Below are positions 56,323 through 64,000 of a DNA stretch of 64,000 nt, piece after piece (positions within the stretch are counted from its first letter, which is position 1; every line of letters starts with the position of its first letter). Under the pieces are notes generated by a model. It worked only from the letters and a program-made list of their open reading frames with translations. It made no database searches and was not told the origin of the DNA. The translations under genes and the position numbers were made by a program. The stretch is taken from assembly GCA_030830785.1 (NCBI GenBank), contig JAURMI010000003.1, positions 277,288-341,287 on the forward strand, given 5' to 3'. The DNA comes from Crocinitomicaceae bacterium (GTDB lineage Bacteria > Bacteroidota > Bacteroidia > Flavobacteriales_D > Crocinitomicaceae).

Positions 56323-57320
56323 GTAAAAAGAATTTGAAATACCAACTCATTGAGCAGCGCCGCATTACTCATTTGGCTGTTGCCTACCCCTTTGGATTTT
56401 AAATCATATTCATGCAACAATGCAATTACAGATGCGATTTTTTTAGGATCATAATTTTGGGCGGCAGAGAGCAATTCTCCAGCTACAAAAGGATGTACAC
56501 CTACATGCTTTGCAATGTTTTCTCTCGATTTATTCGCAGTGAAATGTACGCGCATCAATTGGGTAAATAATTTAAATAAGGCAGCTATGATTACCACGAG
56601 CTCTCCAGCTTTTGGGTTGTACTGAAAATACTGAACTATTTTGAACGCTTTTTGGGTGTGCTTTTGAGAAATTGAATTTACCAATTCGTAAATATTATAA
56701 TCCTTCGAAATACCGATATGCATTTCAATATGTTGCTCATTGATATTGGTATTCTCACCAAGAACAATTCGCAATTTTTCTAATTCATTTGTTATTCTAC
56801 TTAAATCTGAACCTATAAATTCGGCTAACATCATGGTAGCTTTTGAATTAATTTGCATTCCATTATTACGCACATATTTTGAAATCCAATCTGGTAATTG
56901 GTAATCGCGTATTTTCTCGGACTTAAATACAAGGCCATTTTTGGCTACATTTTTTAATATTTTTTTTCGCGCATCATAGGATTTGTTTTTAAAACAAATC
57001 ACAAAAATTGTTGTCGGCGTTGGCGATTCAGTATAGGATTCAAGGGCATCAATTTGTTTGAAATCTTGAGCCTCTTTTAAAATCACTAAACGCCTTTGCG
57101 ACATCATAGGATAGGATTTTAGCTCACTTTGTAAAGTCAACAATTCGGCATCTTTGCCATAAACAATGGTCTGATTGAAATCTCTTTCGTGTTCTTCTAA
57201 ACACATTTCTTGTATGGTTTGTGAAACCTTGTCGATGTAATAGGATTCTTCTCCATGCAGAAAATACAGTGGTGAAAATTTCTTTTCCCTTAAATCTTTA
57301 ATGATCAAACTTGCGTCCAT
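56319..57320 (-). CDS. holA: DNA polymerase III subunit delta
   Basis: A 333-residue HolA. MDASLIIKDLREKKFSPLYF and LHGEESYYIDKV fit the N-terminal part, followed by AAA+-like and collar domains (GSDLSRITNELEKLRIVLG, ISKDYNIYELVNSI). It opens the beta clamp in the clamp loader. ATG 57320 is preferred over 57335; both overlap the pepT end. Confidence 0.93.
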   Translation of the reverse strand: MDASLIIKDLREKKFSPLYFLHGEESYYIDKVSQTIQEMCLEEHERDFNQTIVYGKDAELLTLQSELKSYPMMSQRRLVILKEAQDFKQIDALESYTESPTPTTIFVICFKNKSYDARKKILKNVAKNGLVFKSEKIRDYQLPDWISKYVRNNGMQINSKATMMLAEFIGSDLSRITNELEKLRIVLGENTNINEQHIEMHIGISKDYNIYELVNSISQKHTQKAFKIVQYFQYNPKAGELVVIIAALFKLFTQLMRVHFTANKSRENIAKHVGVHPFVAGELLSAAQNYDPKKIASVIALLHEYDLKSKGVGNSQMSNAALLNELVFQILFT

Positions 57321-58558
57321 GGATGTCTTTGCCAAATTTGAACGAGTTCGACCAATGTATCAATTGCCTTGTTCATATCTTGAACGCTCACGTATTCTAA
57401 TTTTGAATGAATGGCCATTTCACCCGTAAAAATATTGGGACATGGCAAACCCATAAATGAAAGTCTTGAGCCATCCGTGCCTCCACGTATAATCGCTCTT
57501 TTGGGTGTGAGGCCTGCTTTACGCATTGCTTCTTCAGCATAGTCAGCTACAAATGGAACATCTTTCAAAATTTCTTTCATGTTGCGATATTGCTCCTGAA
57601 TATGAATTTGATAACGAGAACCTGGATTGGCTGCAACAATTTGCTTTGCTAATGTATCGAGCCTTTGATGATATGAGTCCAAAAGTTGTGTATCGTGGTC
57701 TCTTATTATAAGATTAACAGTTGCTTTTTCCAAAAAGCCTTCTATTGAAGTAGGGTGCACAAACCCTTCCCGATTTTCAGTAGTTTCTGGAGACCAACTA
57801 TCTTTTGGAAGCAATGAAACAAAATCACTAGCCAATTTAATAGCGTTAATCATTTTCCCTTTTGCATATCCGGGATGTGCACTAATCCCAAAAAATGTAA
57901 CACTCGCTCCATCGGCTGAAAAAGTTTCATCTTCTATGTCTCCAAGCGGGCCGCCATCTAATGTATACCCGAAATCGGCATTAAGTTTTTCCATATCTAG
58001 CCGCTCAACTCCTCGGCCCACCTCTTCATCGGGGGTAAATAAAATACGAATATCGCCATGAGGAATTTCTGGATGATTCGTTAAATAAGCTGCTAATTCC
58101 ATGATAATTGCCACACCCGCTTTATCATCTGCCCCAAGCAAGGTATGCCCACTGGCCGTGATAATATCGTCACCGATTTTTTGAAGCAAATAAGGATGCT
58201 CTTTAGTGCTTAAAACTTGAGTGGGGTCATCGGGTAAAATAATCGGTTCACCAGAATAGTTTTGATGAAGAATGGGTTTCACATTGGTGCCACTGCAATC
58301 TGGTGCAGTGTCAATATGAGAACAAAAACAAATGGTTGGGGCTGCATGGCTAACATTAGCCCGAATAGTTCCAATAACATAAGACCATTCATCGATTTGT
58401 ACATCATCGATGCCTATTTCCAAGAGTTCATCGTAAAGTTTTTGTGCTAAATGACGTTGTTTTGCACTAGAAGGAAAGGTGATTGCAGACGGATCTGAGG
58501 CAGTATCTATTTGGACATAACGCATAAAGCGTTCAGCCACATTGTATTTTTCAGACAT
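57305..58558 (-). CDS. pepT: Peptidase T (tripeptidase)
   Basis: A 417-residue M20 metallopeptidase. Zinc ligands and catalytic residues: CSHIDTAPD (His), LGADDKAGVA (Asp), TPDEEVGRG (Glu pair), TLDGGPLGDI (Asp) and the C-terminal histidine in AIHSKLEYV. It removes N-terminal residues from tripeptides in the cytoplasm. Upstream gene of the pepT-holA-rsmE run. Confidence 0.97.
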   Translation of the reverse strand: MSEKYNVAERFMRYVQIDTASDPSAITFPSSAKQRHLAQKLYDELLEIGIDDVQIDEWSYVIGTIRANVSHAAPTICFCSHIDTAPDCSGTNVKPILHQNYSGEPIILPDDPTQVLSTKEHPYLLQKIGDDIITASGHTLLGADDKAGVAIIMELAAYLTNHPEIPHGDIRILFTPDEEVGRGVERLDMEKLNADFGYTLDGGPLGDIEDETFSADGASVTFFGISAHPGYAKGKMINAIKLASDFVSLLPKDSWSPETTENREGFVHPTSIEGFLEKATVNLIIRDHDTQLLDSYHQRLDTLAKQIVAANPGSRYQIHIQEQYRNMKEILKDVPFVADYAEEAMRKAGLTPKRAIIRGGTDGSRLSFMGLPCPNIFTGEMAIHSKLEYVSVQDMNKAIDTLVELVQIWQRHPWTQV

Positions 58559-58600
58559 GAAATGGTTTTAGTCAAAAATACAAAGAATAGCTCAATTTTA

Positions 58601-59476
58601 TCAAGGAATGAGCCCTCTTAACTCCATCAATTCTGAAACTTTCTGTGCTGAACCTGCTTGCTGAAATGCAAAGATAAGATTGGCTAGCATACGTTTTAAA
58701 ATTGCAGAATTAGAACATGGTTCAAAATGACTACGCTCGGGCTGCATGTGGATACCTTGAATAAAAGATTTTATTTCATTGCCATCCAATATACTACCCT
58801 TAGAATAGGCATTTATGTAGAATAGTACGCCATATTCATCATAAGAAGAAAATTTGATGGCACTATGTTTGTCGTCCATATAAGCCAAGATAAAATGATT
58901 TGGCAAATTAACACCATATATCGGTATATCTAAGGATTGTGCAATAACACTATAAATGAGACAGAGGCTTAATGGGTTGCCTTTTTTACGTTCTAAAACT
59001 TGATTAATAAATGAATGGGCCGGTGTATGATAATTTTTTGAATCGCCCTTAAAACCATGCATGCCAAAAAATATACGATTGAAAATTTTAACTTGTTCAA
59101 ATGCTGTTTGGTGATCATTCAATTCTAGCCAAATATCGCGTCGTATGCTTTGAATTTGTGTGAATATTGCCTCTTCGTCTAAACTTGGATATTGATATTT
59201 AGCAATAATTAATGCCCCTTGTAAAAGGTCTTTTTCGGATGAATCCAACCATGTTTTGAGTTGATTTTTTATTGCTTCAAACTGAATGTCGTGTATGATA
59301 TTCTCAATCCTATTTTGAAATAATAATCCAAAAAAGTCTTGTTCCCATGATTGCTCAAGCACAGGAACTACATCTGGACCATACTTCATTAACTCCCCCC
59401 GAACCTGCTCATAAACCTGTTCATCGGGATCTTCAATTAGCCGAACCAATGCCTTAATAGTAGACTGATTATTCAT
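58601..59476 (-). CDS. Transglutaminase-like (SirB1/Transglut_core2) protein
   Basis: A 291-residue protein with an N-terminal helical, HEAT-like part (1-~80) and a transglutaminase-like domain of the SirB1 group: ERKKGNPLSLCLIYSVIA and LPNHFILAY. The core2 group is poorly understood and often catalytically doubtful; here a cysteine and a histidine are present at plausible positions. A TATTTTTG box at 59483-59490 on the minus strand implies an almost leaderless transcript. Confidence 0.85.
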   Translation of the reverse strand: MNNQSTIKALVRLIEDPDEQVYEQVRGELMKYGPDVVPVLEQSWEQDFFGLLFQNRIENIIHDIQFEAIKNQLKTWLDSSEKDLLQGALIIAKYQYPSLDEEAIFTQIQSIRRDIWLELNDHQTAFEQVKIFNRIFFGMHGFKGDSKNYHTPAHSFINQVLERKKGNPLSLCLIYSVIAQSLDIPIYGVNLPNHFILAYMDDKHSAIKFSSYDEYGVLFYINAYSKGSILDGNEIKSFIQGIHMQPERSHFEPCSNSAILKRMLANLIFAFQQAGSAQKVSELMELRGLIP

Positions 59477-59596
59477 CTACTACAAAAATAGATGCTGAGC
59501 ATAACCCGTGTTGGCAGGTAAAATAACTTTTTCAAGGGTCGCATGTTAATTTTATGAAACCTTTTTGAAAATACTTCGTTGAAAAAGAAACTAAAT

Positions 59597-59648
59597 TAAC
59601 TTTGCTACAGGTTGATTTTAGAGGCCCTTCGGGGCCTCTTTTATTTTA
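59597..59648 (+). other. Small plus-strand promoter-hairpin unit (possible sRNA)
   Basis: In the 164-bp gap between two minus-strand genes, the plus strand carries TAACTTTG (59597-59604, exact -7 consensus), then 15 bases later a perfect 8-bp stem AGAGGCCC-TTCG-GGGCCTCT (59620-59639) with a cUUCGg tetraloop and a TTTTATTTT tail. It looks like promoter and intrinsic terminator with only ~40 nt between. A TTG lies 15 bases upstream of the -7 box, slightly short. The T-tail is on the plus strand only, so it is not the terminator of the minus-strand gene that ends at 59641. Confidence 0.45.
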
Positions 59649-60591
59649 CAGATGCACAAAAATCTCTTACCAGATAACTTAATGCCTTACCAACAATAAG
59701 ATCTTCGCGATCATCTAAAGGCGCGGCTTCTGTAAGATTGAGGTAGGCAAACTTTATTTCTGAATGGCCTAAATGTAGAACCATACTCCTTATTTCATCC
59801 AAAGACCAACCCGAAGGGCTAAAAGCCGAACTAGGCATAAATGCAAGAGCATCCATATCCAATTCAAGACCAATATGCTGTGGATTATCTTCTAGAAAAT
59901 TCAAAACATCCTCTTTTAAACTAAATTTTCTAGTTAAGTAATCTTCAAAAAAGCGATAGTGGACATTTTTTTGTTTGAGCTGGGTTCTTATAATTTCATT
60001 ATTGAAAGCTTCGTGAAGACCAAATACTGCATAGTTTTTAAGAAGCCCCTCTTCTAAGGCGAAGGAAAAAGAATTACCACTATGACGTTTATCAGTATCG
60101 CGTAAATCTGCGTGCGCATCAATATTCACTACACTTAATGGATTTTGCTTGGCAGCCCATCTCATCAATGGCAAGGCATTGTTGTGCCCTCCACCAACGA
60201 TTATTGGAATTTGATTTGCTGCAACATTATCAGAGAGAATATTATAAAGCATCGTATCCAATTGCTTTACATATTCACATGCTTGTGGCCGATCGTTTGG
60301 TTGTGCAATTTGATTGATTTGTCCTAAAAAGGCTAATTGATCAATTTTTGAGTCAGGATAAAATTGTGTGTTGAAAAAGACTTTAGAAAAAGCCGCAAAA
60401 GCATTTTCACTTCCAGGGCGGCCTAAATTTGCTTGAGGGCCAACATTTTCAGATATGCCAATAAGAACAAATTTGGCAGATTTTAATTGTTGATTTTTGA
60501 TTTGATCGCCCACCCGTTTTTCTCCATTTCTGATGAGATACGGTAATTTTCTTTTTAAAGGATCGTATGGTTGAAATTCAAAAACACTCAT
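59641..60591 (-). CDS. Arginase-family hydrolase (formimidoylglutamase-like)
   Basis: A 316-residue ureohydrolase. The dinuclear metal ligands are complete: GGGHNNALP (His), NIDAHADLRD (Asp, His, Asp) and ELDMDAL (two Asp). The sequence resembles the formimidoylglutamase group (HutG); arginase and agmatinase are alternatives. No other hut genes are near. Start overlaps the thioesterase stop by four bases. Confidence 0.88.
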   Translation of the reverse strand: MSVFEFQPYDPLKRKLPYLIRNGEKRVGDQIKNQQLKSAKFVLIGISENVGPQANLGRPGSENAFAAFSKVFFNTQFYPDSKIDQLAFLGQINQIAQPNDRPQACEYVKQLDTMLYNILSDNVAANQIPIIVGGGHNNALPLMRWAAKQNPLSVVNIDAHADLRDTDKRHSGNSFSFALEEGLLKNYAVFGLHEAFNNEIIRTQLKQKNVHYRFFEDYLTRKFSLKEDVLNFLEDNPQHIGLELDMDALAFMPSSAFSPSGWSLDEIRSMVLHLGHSEIKFAYLNLTEAAPLDDREDLIVGKALSYLVRDFCASVK

Positions 60592-61016
60592 TTTCTACAC
60601 GTTAGCTTCTCAATTATTTCTACAGGTATTGCCATAGGTTTTTGATTTGCGGCACTTACAAAAACCAATTGCGTGTATGCCTTGTTTAACAATTTTCCCT
60701 TTTGATTAATTGTTTGATATTCAAATCCAATTCTTACACCCTCAAGCTCAACAATTTTTGTTTTAATTTTTATAAGCTCATCATAGAAGGCAGGAGAAAA
60801 AAAACTGACCTCAAATTTGGTAACTGGCAATAGTATACCGCTCTTTTCTAATTCACTATAAAGAATTCCTGTTTCTCTGAGCGCATCTACTCGCGCAACC
60901 TCAAAAAAACTTGCATAATTGCCATAATAGCAATACCCCATTTTATCAGTTTCAGCGTAGCGAATTCGAATTTTTGTTGAAAACTCTAAATCGATGATTT
61001 TCAAATTATTTGGCAT
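60588..61016 (-). CDS. Acyl-CoA thioesterase (4HBT/YbgC family)
   Basis: A 142-residue hotdog-fold thioesterase: IRYAETDKMGYCYYGNYASFFEVARVD region with the catalytic-site aspartate, and VRIGFEYQTINQKGKLL. The helix carries EVAR. Substrate unknown. Coupled to the arginase-family gene by a four-base overlap; the two reactions have no obvious link. Confidence 0.92.
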   Translation of the reverse strand: MPNNLKIIDLEFSTKIRIRYAETDKMGYCYYGNYASFFEVARVDALRETGILYSELEKSGILLPVTKFEVSFFSPAFYDELIKIKTKIVELEGVRIGFEYQTINQKGKLLNKAYTQLVFVSAANQKPMAIPVEIIEKLTCRK

Positions 61017-61256
61017 ATAATTAAATTAATATGAAAATAAATTGTTTAAGAATTTCATGTAGCGTAAATTTACCAAGGACTTTGAGAATTTAGATAATAT
61101 TAAAAAAAATTTGCATACATGTATTTTTTTTTAAAAATGCAATAGTTAAAACACTTTTTTTTTAACTTTTTTATGTAAATATTTGTTATCTCGTTATTTC
61201 AAAACATTTTCGTGATTAAACGAAAGATTACTAAAAACGCGAACAACCTAAAAACT
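61017..61256. other. AT-rich region upstream of dnaA
   Basis: A 240-bp gap between the divergent thioesterase and dnaA genes, very rich in A and T runs. I searched for TTATCCACA-type DnaA boxes and found no good cluster (best partial: TTATCTCG near 61189), so I do not call an origin. It must contain the dnaA promoter, but no exact TAnnTTTG is present; AATATTTG near 61180 is a near match. Confidence 0.4.
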
Positions 61257-62687
61257 ATGAATAAAAGTCACGAAAGTGCATGGGAGTCATGCTTAAAAGT
61301 TATTAAAGATAACATTTCGTTACAGGCTTTTAAAACTTGGTTTGAACCAATAGTACCTGTTAAATTAGAAGGCTATGTTCTAACTATCCAAGTTCCATCG
61401 CATTTTTTTTATGAGTGGCTTGAACAACACTACATTACTTTATTAAGAAAGGTTATTAAAAAGGAACTTGGATTAGAAGGTACTTTGGAATATAGTATTG
61501 TAATGGAAAACAACACGCAATCGAGAAGTCCTTATACTGTTAAGATACCAACCAGCAATTCTAGCAACCTTAAAAATGCGCCTGTCAATATTCCCATCAA
61601 TGTTGACGAGAAGCAAATACGCAATCCATTTGTTATTCCAGGTCTTAAAAAAGTAAACATTGAATCAAATCTGATTCCTAATTTTACTTTTGAAAATTTC
61701 ATTGAAGGCGAGTGTAATCGATTGGCTAGAGCATCTGGCTTTGCGGTAGCCAACAAGCCTGGAGGTACTGCATTTAATCCACTTCTTTTATATGGCGGTG
61801 TAGGTTTAGGTAAAACACATTTAGCACATGCCATAGGAATATCTATCAAAGAAAATTTTCCTAACAAGACAGTTTTATATGTACAATCTGAAAAGTTTGC
61901 GCATCAATTCATAGACGCGATTAAAAATCAAACAACCAATGATTTTGTTCATTTCTATCAAATGATCGATGTTTTAATCATAGATGATGTTCAATTTTTT
62001 GCAGGGAAGGAAAGAACACAGGATGTATTCTTTAGTATTTTCAATCACCTACATCAAAACGGCAAACAAATTGTATTGACTTCAGACAAAGCACCTGTAG
62101 AAATGCAAGGCATGGAGCAGCGTTTACTTTCTCGTTTTAAATGGGGTCTTTCTGCCGATCTTGGGACACCAGATCTAGAAACACGAATAGCTATTTTAGA
62201 GAAAAAAATGTACGGAAGTGGTATTGAATTGCCACGTGAAGTAGTAGAATATCTTGCCTATTCAATTAATACCAATGTCCGCGAGATTGAAGGTGCACTT
62301 AATACATTACTAGCACAAGCATCGCTCAATAAAAAAGCCATTACGCTTGATTTAGCAAAACAAATGGTAGACAAATTTGTACGAAGTACCGCTAGGGAGG
62401 TATCCATTGAATACATTCAAAAAGTGGTTTGTGACTATTTTGATTTGCCAATTGAAATGCTAAAATCTAAAACCCGTAAACGTGAAGTAGTTCAAGCGCG
62501 GCAGATATCGATGTATTTTTCTAAAAAAATGACCAAATCATCGCTAGCAAGTATTGGGGCCCACTGTGGAGGCAAAGATCATGCAACGGTTCTTCACGCG
62601 TGTCGGACAGTTGTTAACCTTTCTGAAACTGACAAACAATTTCGTCATTATCTCGAAGAACTCGAGAAAAAATTGACTATCCAATAA
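61257..62687 (+). CDS. dnaA: Chromosomal replication initiator DnaA
   Basis: A 476-residue DnaA. Domain I (SAWESCLKVIKDNISLQAFKTW), AAA+ with FENFIEGECNRLARA and Walker A GGVGLGKTHLAHA near 180, Walker B LIIDDVQFF, sensor ALNTLLAQA, and domain IV DNA-binding signature GGKDHATVLHACR near the end. ATG 61257 is chosen; a GTG at 61212 is in frame. It is followed by a phosphatase and an RsmI-like gene; dnaN is not adjacent. Confidence 0.98.
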   Translation: MNKSHESAWESCLKVIKDNISLQAFKTWFEPIVPVKLEGYVLTIQVPSHFFYEWLEQHYITLLRKVIKKELGLEGTLEYSIVMENNTQSRSPYTVKIPTSNSSNLKNAPVNIPINVDEKQIRNPFVIPGLKKVNIESNLIPNFTFENFIEGECNRLARASGFAVANKPGGTAFNPLLLYGGVGLGKTHLAHAIGISIKENFPNKTVLYVQSEKFAHQFIDAIKNQTTNDFVHFYQMIDVLIIDDVQFFAGKERTQDVFFSIFNHLHQNGKQIVLTSDKAPVEMQGMEQRLLSRFKWGLSADLGTPDLETRIAILEKKMYGSGIELPREVVEYLAYSINTNVREIEGALNTLLAQASLNKKAITLDLAKQMVDKFVRSTAREVSIEYIQKVVCDYFDLPIEMLKSKTRKREVVQARQISMYFSKKMTKSSLASIGAHCGGKDHATVLHACRTVVNLSETDKQFRHYLEELEKKLTIQ

Positions 62688-62694
62688 TATTTCA

Positions 62695-63165
62695 TTGGTT
62701 GTTCGCATCCTTATGGTTTGCTTAGGTAATATCTGTCGGTCGCCGATGGCAGAAGGATTATTGCTAGCAAAAATCGAAAAATTCAAGCTTAATGCAATTG
62801 TTGATTCAGCAGGTACTGCAAATTACCACATTGGCAAGGCACCTGATCGAAGAATGGTTCAAATGGCCGCGTCAAAAGAAACACCAATTGATTTTTTACG
62901 AGCAAGGCAATTTTCAGAGGTTGATTTTCAAAACAACGATTTGATTCTTGTCATGGATCATTCTAATTACAGAGATGTTTTGCGCTTAGCTAGATCCGAA
63001 AATGATAAGGATAAAGTTAGATTTTTACTTGATTACCTATACCCTGAGCAACAAATGAAGGTGCCAGATCCGTATTATGGCACAGAAGAAGATTTCGAAG
63101 AGGTATACAATTTACTCGATAAAGCAACAGATGCTTTGATAAAACATTTATTTAATGAGGGATAA
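62695..63165 (+). CDS. Low-molecular-weight protein-tyrosine phosphatase
   Basis: A ~156-residue LMW-PTP: P-loop VCLGNICRSPMAEG with catalytic Cys and Arg, and general-acid aspartate in PDPYYG. It starts 7 bases after dnaA, probably at TTG 62695, since the first ATG (62713) would cut the first beta strand (VRILMVC). Cytoplasmic; often linked to capsule regulation or arginine/tyrosine phosphate removal. Overlaps the next gene by 11 bases. Confidence 0.93.
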   Translation: MVVRILMVCLGNICRSPMAEGLLLAKIEKFKLNAIVDSAGTANYHIGKAPDRRMVQMAASKETPIDFLRARQFSEVDFQNNDLILVMDHSNYRDVLRLARSENDKDKVRFLLDYLYPEQQMKVPDPYYGTEEDFEEVYNLLDKATDALIKHLFNEG

Positions 63166-63877
63166 AAATAAAGGGTGTATTTATCTAATTCCCAACACAT
63201 TAGGTGGGGAAAGCATTTCAGATATAATTCCACAAGATGTAATTACAAGCACTACACGACTGCGTGTTTTTGCCGTGGAAGAAATAAAAAGTGCGCGACG
63301 GCTCTTGCGAAAAATGGACAGAAATTTTCCAATAGATGACTGCACGTTTAGAATCGTTAATAAAAATACCAAGGAATCGGAACTCATGGACCTTTTGCTT
63401 TTCTTGATTAAGGGAATAGACATTGGGATTATCTCAGAGGCCGGATGTCCGGGAATTGCAGACCCAGGTGCCTCACTTATTCATTTAGCACATACCCAAT
63501 CTATTGAAATTAAACCTTTAGTGGGGCCTTCATCAATTTTACTGGCACTTATAGGCAGTGGTTTTAATGGGCAACACTTTACTTTTCATGGCTATTTGCC
63601 TAAAGATCGCAAAGAACGCATAAAAAAATTGCGCGATTTTGAAATGGATACAAAACGCAATGGGTCAACCAATCTTTTTATGGATACTCCATTTCGCAAT
63701 ATGAATGTTTTAGAAGATTTATTAAATGAGCTTGGCGATCATACACAACTTTGCATTGCCTCCAATCTTACTCTCCCATCTGCATCAATTAAAACCATGA
63801 ATGTCATGGACTGGAGAGAAAACGCATATGACCTATCTAAAATTCCTGCCATTTTTGCCATAGGAAAAGGACAATAA
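63155..63877 (+). CDS. RsmI-like tetrapyrrole-methylase family protein
   Basis: A 240-residue SAM-dependent methylase: IYLIPNTLGG, ISEAGCPGIADPG (SAM loop), VGPSSILLALIGSGFNG, FHGYLPKDRKERIK and TPFRNMNVLEDLL. RsmI 2'-O-methylates C1402 of 16S rRNA, but this Bacteroidota branch is shorter and diverged, so the exact target is uncertain. It shares the dnaA-phosphatase transcript and ends at a bidirectional terminator facing the rRNA operon. Confidence 0.88.
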   Translation: MRDKNKGCIYLIPNTLGGESISDIIPQDVITSTTRLRVFAVEEIKSARRLLRKMDRNFPIDDCTFRIVNKNTKESELMDLLLFLIKGIDIGIISEAGCPGIADPGASLIHLAHTQSIEIKPLVGPSSILLALIGSGFNGQHFTFHGYLPKDRKERIKKLRDFEMDTKRNGSTNLFMDTPFRNMNVLEDLLNELGDHTQLCIASNLTLPSASIKTMNVMDWRENAYDLSKIPAIFAIGKGQ

Positions 63878-63890
63878 ATATTTTAAGCCA

Positions 63891-63920
63891 AAAAAAAAGC
63901 CTCACAGACTGTGAGGCTTT
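63891..63920. terminator. Bidirectional terminator facing the rRNA operon
   Basis: Perfect 12-base arms AAAGCCTCACAG / CTGTGAGGCTTT (63896-63907, 63909-63920). On the minus strand it is followed by a long T run, ending the rRNA operon; on the plus strand the tail is short. Confidence 0.92.
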
Positions 63921-63926
63921 AAAAAT

Positions 63927-64000
63927 CGGCATCGACTTACTCTCCCACGATCAAAACCGCAGTACCATCAGCGCAAGCAGGCTTAACTTCTCTGTTCGAA
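63927..64000 (-). rRNA. rrf: 5S rRNA, 3' part (partial)
   Basis: Minus strand reads TTCGAACAGAGAAGTTAAGC at the window edge and continues GATGGTACTGCGGTTTTGATC, GTGGGAGAGTAAGTCG and ATGCCG, the conserved 3' two thirds of 5S rRNA. The 5' part and the rest of the operon lie to the right. Confidence 0.95.

Noticed and set aside
61017..61256. Chromosome origin (oriC) upstream of dnaA
   Set aside because: The region is AT-rich, but I found no cluster of DnaA boxes. AT-richness and dnaA proximity alone are not enough in this phylum.
1..64000. CRISPR array, prophage or insertion sequence
   Set aside because: No regular spaced repeats, integrase, transposase or terminal inverted repeats were seen in any part of the window.

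Overview
This is a gene-dense, AT-rich stretch of a Bacteroidota chromosome, most likely from the Flavobacteriales or a close relative; the exact family cannot be read from the window. The evidence is two type IX secretion cargo proteins (one type A sorting tail, one gliding-motility/CHU_C type B tail), a TonB-dependent receptor, an HU-CCDC81/SPOR protein, a TPR histidine kinase with a LytTR regulator, a split methionine synthase, and promoter boxes of the Bacteroidota TAnnTTTG type. Nothing in the window looks like a prophage, insertion sequence, integron or CRISPR array. It reads as stable core genome.

Layout. 1-530: the 5' end of a DNA alkylation repair gene and the RNase P RNA, both on the minus strand. 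542-9573: a T9SS protein, a large SF1 helicase, YidD, a lytic transglycosylase, and a minus-strand operon lipoprotein-mrp-nifU-like-rlmH-menC. 9620-17019: plus-strand housekeeping genes (DUF423, bcp peroxiredoxin, recA, Ig-like lipoprotein, thioredoxin, membrane pyrophosphatase, alkyltransferase-like protein, metB-like), several with clear promoters and terminators. 17020-22451: LytTR regulator and TPR kinase, divergent from a giant-adhesin-like T9SS protein, then a beta-barrel protein. 22525-27297: a tightly coupled five-gene operon built around a ClC channel/transporter and a cation/proton antiporter, with three uncharacterised envelope proteins. 27331-27636: tRNA-Arg, tRNA-Pro and tRNA-Ser. 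27705-31576: htpG, a TerB/J-domain co-chaperone and purM. 31679-34612: an SDR enzyme and pgk, convergent with gap. 34768-40142: TonB receptor, kdsB, HU/SPOR protein and C1 peptidase. 40349-45276: dprA, then a SAM-I riboswitch driving a two-part metH. 45278-46439: rnhA, ruvC and tRNA-Val. 46474-53913: an exonuclease, free methionine sulfoxide reductase, envelope proteins, a transporter, two oxidoreductases and a sensor kinase. 53899-58558: thyA-folA and rsmE-holA-pepT. 58601-61016: transglutaminase-like, arginase-family and thioesterase genes. 61257-63877: dnaA, a low-molecular-weight phosphatase and an RsmI-like methylase, ending against the 5S rRNA of a minus-strand rRNA operon.

How the genes work together. 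Several units are functionally coherent: methionine and sulfur metabolism (metB-like gene, SAM riboswitch with split metH, fRMsr); dTMP and folate (thyA-folA); protein folding (htpG with a J-domain protein); Fe-S cluster handling (mrp with a NifU-like scaffold); envelope ion balance (ClC plus antiporter). The best leads for new biology are the ClC/antiporter operon with its three unknown proteins, the ten-cysteine tail on the pyrophosphatase, and a small plus-strand promoter-hairpin unit at about 59.6 kb.
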